A program made the position numbers and the translations under genes. The notes under the pieces were generated by a model that was given only the letters and a program-made list of their open reading frames with translations, had not been told where the DNA came from and made no database searches. From contig NZ_CP088247.1 in NCBI RefSeq assembly GCF_021117295.1, positions 1,689,001 through 1,753,000 on the forward strand: a DNA stretch of 64,000 nt, written 5' to 3'. Positions 7,986 through 16,896 of this stretch are shown piece after piece. This DNA is from Methylorubrum sp. B1-46. GTDB taxonomy: Bacteria; Pseudomonadota; Alphaproteobacteria; Rhizobiales; Beijerinckiaceae. Numbering within the stretch: position 1 is the stretch's first letter; every line of letters begins with the position of its first letter.

Positions 7986-8963
7986 TCACAACCGCGCCAG
8001 CAACCGCTCCGCCAGCGGGTTCTCCGCCGCGAAGGCGTAATCGATCCGCCGCACCGTCACCGCCCGCGCCCCGGCCTGGACCAGGGCGTCGGAGAGGTCG
8101 AACACCGCGTCCACGGGACAGCGCATCACGATCTCGCCGTCGGCGCCGCGCGGGGCGCCGTAGGGCAACTCCGCCTCGTGCAGGCCGGCGATGGTCGCCA
8201 GATCGATCCCGCCGGTCTCGGGCAGGCCGGCGCGCACTTCACGGGTGGTGCGGGCGCGTTCCTCGGCCGCGATCCGGCCGAGCACGGTGCGCAAGGCGGC
8301 CCGCGCGGTCTCGCCCCAGGGCGCCTTCAGCGAGGCGACGAGGTTGGCCTCCGAGCGCAGCATCACCCCGTCGTCCAGAACCTTCAGCGCGTTGGCCGCG
8401 AGGGTGGTGCCGGTGGTGGTGATGTCGACGATGATCTCCGCCGAGCCCGCGGCCGGCGCACCCTCGGTCGCTCCCAGGCTCTCGACGATGCGGTAATCGG
8501 CAATCCCGGCTTCCGCGAAGTGACGGCGCGTCAGGTTCACGTATTTGGTGGCGATGCGCATCCGCCGGCCCTGGCGCAGGCGCATCTCGCTGGCGACCTC
8601 GTCGAGGTCGCTCATGGCCCGCACGTCGATCCAGGCCTGGGGCACCGCCACCACCACGCTGGCATGGCCGAAGCCGAGCGGCGTCAAAAGTTCGACGCTT
8701 GCGCCTGGGTCGGGCAGCATCTCGCGGATCAGATCCTCGCCGGTGACGCCGAGATGGGCGGCGCCGCTGGCGAGCTGGCCGGCGATCTCGGAGGCCGAGA
8801 GGTAGCGCACCTCGACGCCGGGCAGGCCCGCGAGCGTGCCGCGATACTCGCGCCCGCCCGCCTTCTGCACGAGCTTGAGCCCGGCGCGGGAGAAGAAGGC
8901 GCTGGCATTCTCCTGCAGCCGGCCCTTGGAGGGGACGGCGAGGACGAGGGGCCCATCGGTCAC
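7986..8963 (-). CDS. hisG: ATP phosphoribosyltransferase catalytic subunit
   Basis: First step of histidine synthesis: condensation of ATP with PRPP. The 325-residue product starts with the VPSKGRL block, and the PRPP-binding loop DITTTGTTLAAN is near residue 177. It is longer than the roughly 210-230 residues of classical short HisG proteins, yet it is coupled to hisZ: its ATG overlaps the hisZ stop by four bases. The extra roughly 100 C-terminal residues may be a partial regulatory domain; similar lengths occur in Bradyrhizobium relatives, as I recall. Feedback control by histidine probably involves HisZ. Confidence 0.93.
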   Translation of the reverse strand: MTDGPLVLAVPSKGRLQENASAFFSRAGLKLVQKAGGREYRGTLAGLPGVEVRYLSASEIAGQLASGAAHLGVTGEDLIREMLPDPGASVELLTPLGFGHASVVVAVPQAWIDVRAMSDLDEVASEMRLRQGRRMRIATKYVNLTRRHFAEAGIADYRIVESLGATEGAPAAGSAEIIVDITTTGTTLAANALKVLDDGVMLRSEANLVASLKAPWGETARAALRTVLGRIAAEERARTTREVRAGLPETGGIDLATIAGLHEAELPYGAPRGADGEIVMRCPVDAVFDLSDALVQAGARAVTVRRIDYAFAAENPLAERLLARL

Positions 8964-10114
8964 GCGACACCTCCTTCAGCGCTTCCGTCCGTACAGCGCG
9001 ACAGCCAGAACGCGCAGCCCACCGCCGGCAGCGGCACCGGACTGCCGAGCTGCTGCAGCAGACCGTCGTAGCGACCGCCGCCGACCAGCGTCGGCCCTCC
9101 GCGCGCACCGGTCACCTCGAAGATGAAGCCGGTATAATAGTCGAGGTTGCGCGCGAACCCGCCGCTGAAGCGGAAGCGCTCGACCGCCAGGCCCCGCGCG
9201 GCCATGAAGCCGGTGCGCTCCTCGAACAGGGCGAGTGCGGCCTCCAGCCCCTCGTGGGCCAGCCCCGCCTCGCGGGCGAGCGCCCGCACCGCCGCCGCCG
9301 CGGCGTCGGGATCGCCGGAGATCGCGCAGTAGCGCTCGATCATCTCGCGGTTGCCCGCGTTGAGGCCGGCACCTCCGTGTGCCTGCGCCGATGCTTTGGC
9401 GAGGAAGCGCTCGGCGATGGCCCCGGCGCTGCGCCCGCCGACCTGCGAGATGCCGGCGATCGACAGCACGTCCTCGACGAAGGCGCGCACGGCGCCGGCA
9501 TCCTGGCCCTGGATCGCCGCGAGGAGGCCGGCGTGGCGATCTTCCGTCTGCGCCGCGTTGGCGACTTCGTCGAGGGAGCGCCCGGCGGCGATGGCCCGCA
9601 GGGTCCGCCGCTTGGCGACCGGCGGCACGGCGAGCGCGTCGAGGAAGGCATGGGTCAGGCCCATATCGCCGAGCCGGACCGCGACGTCGGCGCGCCCGAG
9701 CAGGTCGAGCCCTTCGAGGGCAAGGCCGAGCACCTCCGCATCCGCCGCCGGGGTGTCGCTGCGCCCGATCGACTCGATGCCGCCCTGCACGAACTCGTCG
9801 GGCTCGCCCGCGGCGACCCGGAAGACCGGGCCGAGATAGCTGTAATCGGCGCTCTCACCCGGCCGCGTGGCCTGATGCAGGCGACAGACGGGAATCGTGA
9901 ATTCCGGCCGCAGGCAGAGTTCGGCCCCGGTCACATCCTGCGTCACGAAGATGCGCCGCCGGATGTCCTCGCCCGACAATTCGAGGAAGGGCTCCACCGG
10001 CTGCAGCACGGGGGGCGAGGCGGGCACGTATCCGCAGGCGGAAAAATGCGCCGACAGCCGCACATGGCGCAACGCCTCCGCCCCGCTCGGGCCACCTGCC
10101 TCCGGTCTCGTCAT
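8960..10114 (-). CDS. hisZ: ATP phosphoribosyltransferase regulatory subunit
   Basis: Catalytically inactive histidyl-tRNA synthetase paralogue that binds HisG and confers activity and histidine feedback. The 384-residue product has class II synthetase-type blocks: LCLRPEFTIPVCR (motif 2 region), LDYYTGFIFEV and VGGGRYDGLLQQLG. It lacks a synthetase anticodon-binding domain, as expected for HisZ. It is the upstream gene of the pair and overlaps hisG by four bases. Confidence 0.93.
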   Translation of the reverse strand: MTRPEAGGPSGAEALRHVRLSAHFSACGYVPASPPVLQPVEPFLELSGEDIRRRIFVTQDVTGAELCLRPEFTIPVCRLHQATRPGESADYSYLGPVFRVAAGEPDEFVQGGIESIGRSDTPAADAEVLGLALEGLDLLGRADVAVRLGDMGLTHAFLDALAVPPVAKRRTLRAIAAGRSLDEVANAAQTEDRHAGLLAAIQGQDAGAVRAFVEDVLSIAGISQVGGRSAGAIAERFLAKASAQAHGGAGLNAGNREMIERYCAISGDPDAAAAAVRALAREAGLAHEGLEAALALFEERTGFMAARGLAVERFRFSGGFARNLDYYTGFIFEVTGARGGPTLVGGGRYDGLLQQLGSPVPLPAVGCAFWLSRCTDGSAEGGVA

Positions 10115-10220
10115 CGTCTCGGATCCAGCTTGATTTCGGCCCCCATAGCAACCGCGTCACCGGTTGGCGACCGTGGAGAGGCATTTCCGAGCGGATCGGA
10201 CTGCGTAAGGGCCGCTTCGC

Positions 10221-11108
10221 CTACCACACCAGACGCTCGATCACCGCGTCGGGCCGCACGGGCTGGCGGCCGAGCCATTCGGCGATGTCGCCGAGGCTGT
10301 GGTGCTCGGCCGTCACGCCGAGTTCTTCCGCGTGGATGCCGCGAGCCACCAGGATCGCCGGGATGCCGTAGCCGGCGGCGCCGGCGATGTCGGTGCGGAT
10401 CGCGTCGCCCACCGCCACGGTGCGGCCCACCTCGGGCGCAGGCATGCGATCGAGCTCGCCGGCCATGGCGAGCGCCGTCTCGTAGACCGGCCGGTAGGGC
10501 TTGCCCGCGTAGACGACCGACCCACCGATGGCCTCGTAGGCCTGGGCGATCAGGCCGGCGCAGGGGATCAGCTTCTTGTCGCGCTCGACCACGAGATCGG
10601 GGTTGGCGCAGATCATCGGCACGTTTCGGCGACGGAACGCCGCCAGTGCTTCGCGGTAATCTTCCGCCGTCTCCGTATCATCGTCGAACAGGCCGGTGCA
10701 GACGATGCGCTGGGCGTCGTCGGCCGAGACCAGGGTGAGGTCGAGGCCGTCGAAGACCGGCGCGTCGCGCTCCGGCCCCAAGTGATACACCCGCTCGCCC
10801 GGATGCTCGGCGATCAGCCGCCGCGTCAGGTCGCCGGAGGTGAGGATCGCGTCGTAGGCTTCCCGCGGAACGCCGTAGCCGTCCAAGATTTTCTGCACGC
10901 CCTGCCACGGTCGGGGGGCGTTCGAGACCAGGATCACGCGGCGCGGGCGTGGGCCGGGCAGCCCCCGGAAGCGGATCAGCGCCTCGCCGGCCGCGACGTG
11001 GCCGCGGGTTCCGTCATGCAGCACACCCCACACGTCACACAGGATCAGGTCGTAGCGCTCGGCCACCGCCTCGAAGTGGCGCAGCGTCGGGACGGAGGGT
11101 GCAGTCAT
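10221..11108 (-). CDS. HAD-superfamily class IIA hydrolase (NagD-like, TIGR01459 type)
   Basis: A 295-residue phosphatase-like protein. HAD motif I is LCDVWGVLHDG (about residues 23-33, nucleophile Asp), motif II is ILVSNAPRPW, and a class IIA cap precedes YAGKPYRPVYE (motif III Lys) and VGDAIRTDIAGA (motif IV). All catalytic residues are present. The substrate is unknown; relatives act on sugar or nucleotide phosphates. It stands alone, 107 bases upstream of hisZ on the same strand. Confidence 0.88.
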   Translation of the reverse strand: MTAPSVPTLRHFEAVAERYDLILCDVWGVLHDGTRGHVAAGEALIRFRGLPGPRPRRVILVSNAPRPWQGVQKILDGYGVPREAYDAILTSGDLTRRLIAEHPGERVYHLGPERDAPVFDGLDLTLVSADDAQRIVCTGLFDDDTETAEDYREALAAFRRRNVPMICANPDLVVERDKKLIPCAGLIAQAYEAIGGSVVYAGKPYRPVYETALAMAGELDRMPAPEVGRTVAVGDAIRTDIAGAAGYGIPAILVARGIHAEELGVTAEHHSLGDIAEWLGRQPVRPDAVIERLVW

Positions 11109-11424
11109 CGAAGGGTCCGGTCGGCGGTGAGAATGCGGGCTCTATAGCGGGGTTTGCGGACCGCTGAAGGCTGTAAACCTTCCCCGCAGAGGGCCGGGTT
11201 GCAACCCAGTTCAACTTCGCCGTCATTCCGGAGCCGCAGAGCGGAACCCGGAATCCACCCGTGATGCGGCGCGGAAGCATGGGGTCGAGGCCAGTCATGG
11301 ATTCCGGGTTCGCTTATCAGCGCCCCGGAATGACGCGCGTCAGGCATCCTGGGCGCCACGTCCAGATCGCCCATGTCGCTGACCTGAGTTCGCAACCCCC
11401 TCCCAACGGGATTGCAGAAAAAGA
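11109..11424. other. Intergenic region with repeat family B
   Basis: No coding sequence recognised. The region separates the ends of two minus-strand genes and is mostly taken up by the palindromic element at 11221-11335. The part next to 11109 must hold the promoter of the HAD gene, but no box is clear. Confidence 0.6.
11221..11335. repeat. 115-base palindromic intergenic repeat, family B
   Basis: Outer arms CGTCATTCCGG (11221-11231) and CCGGAATGACG (11325-11335) are perfect complements. An inner pair, GAACCCGGAATCCA at 11244-11257 and its complement at 11298-11311, is perfect over 14 bases. The design matches family A (nested inverted repeats in an intergenic gap) but the sequence is unrelated. 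Confidence 0.8.
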
Positions 11425-12075
11425 TCACCCCAAAAATCGCCCCACCAGCAGCCGCGCCAGATCCCGCGGTGGATCGGGGGTGAGCACGGCGAGCTTGCGC
11501 GAGGTCGAGAGCGAGGCGAGCCCGTGCAGGGCGGCCCAGAGGGCGGCCACCGCCCGGCGGCGCTCGTCCGGTTCGGCGATCAGCGGTGCCAGAACCCTGT
11601 CCACGAGCCCGACCGGCTCGGCCAGGGCGGCGGCGTACCAGTCCGGAAACGGCTGATCCGGTGCGGCGAGGTGCTCGAACAGCAGGCTCCAGACCCGCGG
11701 GTCGGCGGCGACGAAGACGAGGTAGGCGTCGGCCAGCGCCAAAGCGTTGTCCCGTGCCGCCCGTTTCGGATCGATCACCGCCTCCAGGGCCGCGTGCAGG
11801 CGGGCGAGCGTGCGGGCATTGACACGCAGCACCACCTGATCGAGGTCGCCCACGGCGTTGTAGATCGAGTTCGGCGCGTAGCCGATCGCCGCCGCCAGCC
11901 GCCGCATGCCGAGCGCGCGAAAGCCCTCGTTGCGCACGAGGCTCTCCGCCGTGCCCGCCACGAGAGCGATGAAGCCCTCGCGATCGTGCTCGCCCCTCGG
12001 ACCGGTGCCGCGCGTCTTTCCCGCCAATTCAACGCCTCGCTGCTTGGGGGCACTCGCCACCGTGCGGGCCCGCAC
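11425..12075 (-). CDS. TetR/AcrR-family transcriptional regulator
   Basis: A 216-residue repressor-type protein. The helix-turn-helix is near residues 46-75 (ALGMRRLAAAIGYAPNSIYNAVGDLDQVV), followed by a C-terminal ligand-binding domain of the WHG kind. Its GTG start at 12075 is divergent from the phospholipid-repair fusion gene at 12219. The shared gap contains a paired inverted operator (12093-12156), so autoregulation and control of the neighbour are likely. The ligand may be a fatty acid or lysophospholipid, which is inference from the neighbour. Confidence 0.88.
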   Translation of the reverse strand: MRARTVASAPKQRGVELAGKTRGTGPRGEHDREGFIALVAGTAESLVRNEGFRALGMRRLAAAIGYAPNSIYNAVGDLDQVVLRVNARTLARLHAALEAVIDPKRAARDNALALADAYLVFVAADPRVWSLLFEHLAAPDQPFPDWYAAALAEPVGLVDRVLAPLIAEPDERRRAVAALWAALHGLASLSTSRKLAVLTPDPPRDLARLLVGRFLG

Positions 12076-12092
12076 CCGACGTCGGGGTTAGA

Positions 12093-12156
12093 TTGCACGA
12101 TGTTCAAAATCAAGCTTGCGCGGCTTTCGGCCCCGTTTAATTTGAACACCGTGCAA
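12093..12156. promoter_or_regulatory. Paired inverted operator, probable TetR target
   Basis: TTGCACGATGTTCAAA at 12093-12108 is repeated in inverted orientation at 12141-12156 with a single mismatch (consensus TTGCACGRTGTTCAAA). The half-sites lie 32 bases apart in the gap between divergent tetR and the LplT-Aas gene, so a bound dimer pair could repress both. Confidence 0.65.
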
Positions 12157-12218
12157 AAAGCGGATTTGACGCCTAAGCCGTCGGCAGGCAGTCATGCCCG
12201 GAGCCGGGAGAGACCACG

Positions 12219-15200
12219 ATGTTCCGCACACTGATGACGACGCGACGCTTCGCGCCGCTGTTCTGGTGCCAGTTCTTCTCCGCCTTCAATGACAATTTCC
12301 TCAAGAACGCGCTCGCCCTGCTGATCCTGTTCCAGGTCAGCGCCCAGGGCGAGAGTTCGGGCGGGGTGCTGGTGACGCTGGCCAGCGCGGTGTTCATCGG
12401 CCCGTTCTTCATCCTCTCGGGCCTCGGCGGTCAGATGGCCGACCGCTACGACAAGGCGCTGCTGGCCAAGCGGCTGAAGTTCGCAGAGATCTTCGCGGCC
12501 CTGCTCTCGGTGCTCGGCTTCTGGCTGCACTCGGTGCCGCTGCTGTTCGGGGCGCTCGGCCTGTTCGGAATCATCGCGGCGCTGTTCGGGCCGATCAAGT
12601 ACGGCATCCTGCCCGACCACCTGAAGCGCGAGGAGCTGACCGCCGGCAACGCGCTGGTCGAGGCCGCGACCTTCCTGGCCATCCTGCTCGGTACCATCAC
12701 CGCCGGGCTTGCCATGGCGATGGGGGGCCACGCGCTCGGGCTCGGTGCCGGGCTGATGGGCATGGCGGTCCTGTGCTGGCTCGCCGCGCGGATGATCCCG
12801 GCCACCGGCGAGGGCGCGCCGGATCTCCACGTCGACCGCAACGTCGCCCGCTCCACCGCCGAGCTCCTGCGCGATCTGTGGTCCGACACGCGGCTGTGGC
12901 GCGGCTCGGTGATCGTGAGCTGGTTCTGGCTCGTCGGCGTCGTCATCCTCTCGCTGCTGCCGGTGCTGGTGCGCCAGACCCTGAACGGCACCGAGATCGT
13001 CGCCACCACCCTGCTGGCGATCTTCTCCGTCGGCATCGCGGTCGGCTCCGGCCTCGCATCGTGGCTGGCCAGCGGGCGCATCGTGCTGCTGCCGACGCCG
13101 GTCGGCGCGGTGCTGATGGGCCTGTTCGGACTCGATCTCGCCTGGACGGTCTCGCACCTGCCCCCGCCCGCGGGCGAGCCGATCGGTGCGCTCGCTTTCA
13201 TCACCAGCGGCCACGGCCTGCGCATCGCCACCGACTTCTTCGGGATCGCCGTGGCCGGCGGGCTCTACGTCGTGCCCTCGTTTGCCGCCGTGCAGGCCTG
13301 GACCGAGAAGGCCAAGCGCGCCCGCGTCATCGGCGCGGTCAACGTGCTCACCGCCGCCTTCATGGTCGGCGGAACGCTCGCCCTCGCCGTGCTCCAGGGC
13401 CTGGGCCTCAGCATGGCCCAGCTTCTCGGCCTCGTGGCGGTGCTCAACCTGATCGTCGGCGCGGTGATCCTCGTGACCCTGCCGACGAACCCCCTGCGCG
13501 ACGCCCTCTCGATCCTGTTCCGTGCCTTCTACCGCCTGGAGGTGAAGGGCCTGGAGAATGTCGAGAAGGCGGGCCCGAACGCGATCATCGCCCTCAACCA
13601 CGTCTCCTTCCTCGACGCGCCGCTGGCGCTCTCGCTCCTCGACCAGGAGCCGGTCTTCGCCATCGATCACGGCATCGCGCAGCGCTGGTGGGTGAAGCCG
13701 TTCCTCAAGGTGACGAAGGCGATGCCGCTCGACCCGACGCGGCCGCTCGCCACCCGCACGCTGATCAACGCGGTCAAGAGTGGCGAGACGCTGATCATCT
13801 TCCCCGAGGGCCGGCTCACCGTCACCGGCAGCCTGATGAAGGTCTATGACGGCGCGGGGCTCATCGCCGACAAGTCCGGCGCCATGGTCGTGCCGGTGAA
13901 GATCGATGGGCCGGAGCGCACGATCTTCTCGCGCCTGAAGCGCGATCAGGTCCGCCGCGCGTGGTGGCCGAAGGTGACGGTGACGATCATGCCGCCGGTG
14001 CGCCTCCACGTCGATCCAGAACTCAAGGGCAAGAACCGCCGTCGCGCCGCCGGTGCCGCGCTCTACGACATCATGTCGGACCTCGTGTTCGAGACTGCCG
14101 ATATCGAGCGCGGCGTCTTCTCCGCGCTGATCGAGGCGGGCCAGCTCCACGGCTGGCGGCGCACGGCGCTGGAAGATCCGGTGACGGGCACGATGAGCTA
14201 TGCGCGCCTCGTGATGGGCGCCAACATCCTCGGCCGCAAGCTCCAGGCGCTGCTGCCGGATGCGAAGAAGCCGGTCGGGTTGATGCTGCCCAACGCCAAC
14301 GGCGCGGCGGTGACGTTCTTCGCGCTGGCCAGCGCCGGCCGCGTGCCGGCGATGATCAACTTCTCCGCCGGCCCCGCCGCGGTGCTCTCGGCCTGCCGGG
14401 CGGCGCAGGTCGACACCATCCTCACCTCGCGCGCCTTCATTGAGAAGGGGCGCCTCGGCACCCTGATCGAGGGCGTCCAGGGGACGATCCGCCTGATCTA
14501 CCTGGAGGACGTGCGGGCGGGTGTCACCACGGGCGACAAGATCCGCGGTTTCTTGAGCCCCCGGCGGCCGCTCGTCGCGCGAAAAGGGACCGACCCAGCG
14601 GCGATCCTGTTCACCTCAGGCTCGGAGGGCACGCCGAAGGGCGTGGTGCTCGCCAACCGGGCGATGCTCGCCAACACGGCGCAGGTCGCCGCCCGCATCG
14701 ATTTCGGGCCGCGCGACAAGGTGTTCAACGTGCTGCCGGTCTTCCACGCCTTCGGGCTGACGGCGGGGCTGGTGCTGCCGCTGATCTCGGGCGTGCCGGT
14801 CTACCTCTATCCGTCGCCGCTGCACTACCGGATCGTGCCCGAACTCATCTACGGCACCAACGCCACGGTCCTGTTCGGCACCGACACCTTCCTCACCGGC
14901 TACGCCAAGATGGCCCATTCCTACGACCTGCGGAGCCTCCGCTACGTCGTGGCCGGCGCCGAGCCGGTGAAGCAGGCGACCCGCAAGACTTGGGCGGAAA
15001 AGTTCGGCCTTCGCATCCTGGAGGGCTACGGCGTCACCGAGTGCGGGCCGGTGCTTGCCCTCAACACGCCGATGTTCAACCGCTTCGGCACCGTCGGCCG
15101 GCTGCTGCCGGGGATCGAGTCGCGGCTCGAACCAGTGCCCGGTATCGACGAGGGCGGACGCCTCGCGGTGCGCGGCCCCAACATCATGCTCGGCTACCTG

Positions 15201-15635
15201 CGCGCGGAGAATCCCGGCGTGCTCGAGCCGCCGCCTGACGGCTGGTACGACACCGGCGACATCGTCGCCTTCGACGCCGACGGCTTCGTCACGATCAAGG
15301 GCCGGGCCAAGCGCTTCGCCAAGATCGCCGGCGAGATGGTGTCGCTGGCCAGCGTCGAGGCGCTCGCCTCCGAACTCTGGCCCGACACGCCGAGCGCGGT
15401 GGCCGCCGTGCCCGATGCCCGCAAGGGCGAGCGCCTGATCCTGTTCACTGAGGCCAAAGGCGCGACGCGGGCCGCCTACCAGAGCCACGCCAAGGGCCGA
15501 GGCGCGGCCGACGTCGCCATTCCCGCCGAGGTGGTCGTCGTCGAGGCGCTGCCGATGCTCGGCACCGGCAAGATCGATCAGGTAAGCGTGACGAAGCTCG
15601 CGCGGGAGCGGGCGGCGACGGCGGAAGCCGCGTGA
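12219..15635 (+). CDS. Fused lysophospholipid transporter, acyltransferase and acyl-ACP/CoA synthetase (LplT-Aas type)
   Basis: A 1138-residue three-part protein for phospholipid repair. Residues about 1-420 form an MFS transporter with roughly twelve membrane segments, starting FWCQFFSAFNDNFLKNA as in LplT. Residues about 430-640 are a PlsC-type acyltransferase with NHVSFLD (about 460-466) and FPEGRLT. Residues about 650-1130 are an adenylate-forming ligase with LFTSGSEGTPKGVV near 797 and YDTGDI. In E. coli LplT and Aas are two proteins: one flips lysophosphatidylethanolamine inward and the other re-acylates it using fatty acid activated on ACP. Here all steps are on one chain. Control by the divergent TetR is inferred from the operator pair. 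Confidence 0.93.
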   Translation: MFRTLMTTRRFAPLFWCQFFSAFNDNFLKNALALLILFQVSAQGESSGGVLVTLASAVFIGPFFILSGLGGQMADRYDKALLAKRLKFAEIFAALLSVLGFWLHSVPLLFGALGLFGIIAALFGPIKYGILPDHLKREELTAGNALVEAATFLAILLGTITAGLAMAMGGHALGLGAGLMGMAVLCWLAARMIPATGEGAPDLHVDRNVARSTAELLRDLWSDTRLWRGSVIVSWFWLVGVVILSLLPVLVRQTLNGTEIVATTLLAIFSVGIAVGSGLASWLASGRIVLLPTPVGAVLMGLFGLDLAWTVSHLPPPAGEPIGALAFITSGHGLRIATDFFGIAVAGGLYVVPSFAAVQAWTEKAKRARVIGAVNVLTAAFMVGGTLALAVLQGLGLSMAQLLGLVAVLNLIVGAVILVTLPTNPLRDALSILFRAFYRLEVKGLENVEKAGPNAIIALNHVSFLDAPLALSLLDQEPVFAIDHGIAQRWWVKPFLKVTKAMPLDPTRPLATRTLINAVKSGETLIIFPEGRLTVTGSLMKVYDGAGLIADKSGAMVVPVKIDGPERTIFSRLKRDQVRRAWWPKVTVTIMPPVRLHVDPELKGKNRRRAAGAALYDIMSDLVFETADIERGVFSALIEAGQLHGWRRTALEDPVTGTMSYARLVMGANILGRKLQALLPDAKKPVGLMLPNANGAAVTFFALASAGRVPAMINFSAGPAAVLSACRAAQVDTILTSRAFIEKGRLGTLIEGVQGTIRLIYLEDVRAGVTTGDKIRGFLSPRRPLVARKGTDPAAILFTSGSEGTPKGVVLANRAMLANTAQVAARIDFGPRDKVFNVLPVFHAFGLTAGLVLPLISGVPVYLYPSPLHYRIVPELIYGTNATVLFGTDTFLTGYAKMAHSYDLRSLRYVVAGAEPVKQATRKTWAEKFGLRILEGYGVTECGPVLALNTPMFNRFGTVGRLLPGIESRLEPVPGIDEGGRLAVRGPNIMLGYLRAENPGVLEPPPDGWYDTGDIVAFDADGFVTIKGRAKRFAKIAGEMVSLASVEALASELWPDTPSAVAAVPDARKGERLILFTEAKGATRAAYQSHAKGRGAADVAIPAEVVVVEALPMLGTGKIDQVSVTKLARERAATAEAA

Positions 15636-15666
15636 GAATCGGGATGCGCGGCCGCTCCCCTTCGCT

Positions 15667-15783
15667 CCTCTCATCCTGAGAGGCTGCCGGAGCGGCCTCG
15701 AAGGATCTTCCGGATCCCGCGCGATTTCGGGATGATCCTTCAAGAGCGACGTTTCGCGCTGCCACCTCAGGCTGAGGGTGAGG
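15667..15783. repeat. Palindromic intergenic repeat, family A copy 2
   Basis: A diverged copy of the element at 7857-7964: CTCATCCTGAG at the left, GGCCTCGAAGGATCTTCC in the inner left arm, a shared ATCCCGCGCGAT centre, and CCACCTCAGGCTGAGG at the right. Base pairing is imperfect. It fills the gap after the LplT-Aas gene. Confidence 0.75.
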
Positions 15784-15827
15784 ACAGGAAGCGGCCTCTG
15801 CTCATCCTTCGCGCAGTGACCACTCGG

Positions 15828-16085
15828 TCATAGCGGCAATCCGTCTTCGCCGTAGAGGAAATCCTGGCTGCGGCCACCGTCCGGTCCAGCGAGCGTTGTC
15901 ACGGCGGCGGAACGCCGAGCCTCGTCCAGCACGGCCCGCCGTGCTCGGCGATCCGGCGCAGGCTGGATCGGTTCGATACGTGCGACGGGCTGCCCCTCCC
16001 GCGTGAGGACGATGGTCTCGCCCGCTTGGGCGCGCCGAACAAGATCCCGTAACCGATCCTCGGCATCCGCCACGGAAACGCGCAT
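15828..16085 (-). CDS. Phd/YefM-family antitoxin, apparently orphan
   Basis: An 85-residue protein matching the prevent-host-death fold: MRVSVADAEDRLRDLVRRAQ at the start, then AGETIVLTREGQPVARIEP, the usual DNA-binding core. The C-terminus ends in LYGEDGLPL. No PIN, Doc or RelE-type toxin lies on either side; downstream is only the repeat copy. It may act in trans, be a remnant, or regulate itself only. Confidence 0.8.
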   Translation of the reverse strand: MRVSVADAEDRLRDLVRRAQAGETIVLTREGQPVARIEPIQPAPDRRARRAVLDEARRSAAVTTLAGPDGGRSQDFLYGEDGLPL

Positions 16086-16190
16086 TGGCTCCTCCTGTCG
16101 CAGCGCTCCGGTCTCGACCGCACGGAAGTCGAACTTAAACCATTCTTGACCCTATCCTCGGCCGCCTCACCATACGCTGGTCCGTTGCCG

Positions 16191-16889
16191 ATGCCCCTCT
16201 CTCGCCGCCGCTTCCTCGCCTCCTCGCTCGGCCTCGCCATCGCCGGCCCGGCCGCCGCGCAGAGCTACGGCCAGACCTTCAAGGTCGAGAACGACGAGGG
16301 CCGGCCGGTGACCAACATGCGGCTGCCCGGCGAGATCACCGGGCAGATCCAGGAATTGCGCGGCGTCACCTATGTCGGGCCCCGCGAGGCCGAGGTGACC
16401 CTCTACGAGTTCTTCGATTACAACTGCCCGTGGTGCCGCAAGGCCGCCGCCGACGTCACCGCGCTCGCGGGCAGCGATCCCGCCCTGCGCATCGGTCTCG
16501 TCCACAACCCGATCCTGTCGCCGATGTCGGCCCAGGCCGCCAAGGTCTCGCTCGCGGTGCAGCGCAAGTTCGGCTCGGCGGCGGCCTTCGCCTTCTATGG
16601 CCAGTTGCTGTCGACCAAGGGTCAGATCGACGGGCTCAAGGCGCTGGATATTGCCGCCAAGACCAGCGCCAAGGCCGGCGTGTCGCGCGCTGAACTCGAA
16701 CAGATCGCCGACAGCGACGAGGTGCGCGAGGCGATGCGCGCGCATATGAACGTCGCGGCCAATCTCGGGCTTTCCGCCACGCCCTCCTACGTCCTCGGCA
16801 ATACCGGCGTGCTCGGCCATCCCGGCGTGAAGTCTTTGGCGAAGATGATCGCAGCGGTGCGGCGCTGCGATCAGATCGCCTGCGGGTAG
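16191..16889 (+). CDS. Exported DsbA-family thiol oxidoreductase
   Basis: A 232-residue protein with a twin-arginine-like signal (SRRRFLASSLG, then an AQS cleavage region near residue 25) and a thioredoxin/DsbA domain with active site C79-P-W-C82. The cis-Pro segment is probably SATPSYVLG near the C-terminus. The probable role is oxidation or isomerisation of disulfides in periplasmic proteins. I take the ATG at 16191; a start at 16146 would put 15 extra residues before the signal. Its tail converges on mbfA. Confidence 0.87.
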   Translation: MPLSRRRFLASSLGLAIAGPAAAQSYGQTFKVENDEGRPVTNMRLPGEITGQIQELRGVTYVGPREAEVTLYEFFDYNCPWCRKAAADVTALAGSDPALRIGLVHNPILSPMSAQAAKVSLAVQRKFGSAAAFAFYGQLLSTKGQIDGLKALDIAAKTSAKAGVSRAELEQIADSDEVREAMRAHMNVAANLGLSATPSYVLGNTGVLGHPGVKSLAKMIAAVRRCDQIACG

Positions 16890-16896
16890 ACCTGCC

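Noticed and set aside
12192..14150. A 652-residue open frame on the minus strand opposite the LplT-Aas gene
   Set aside because: Composition is Arg/His/Gln/Asp-rich with no domain, a typical antisense shadow of a GC-rich gene; the plus-strand protein is unmistakable.
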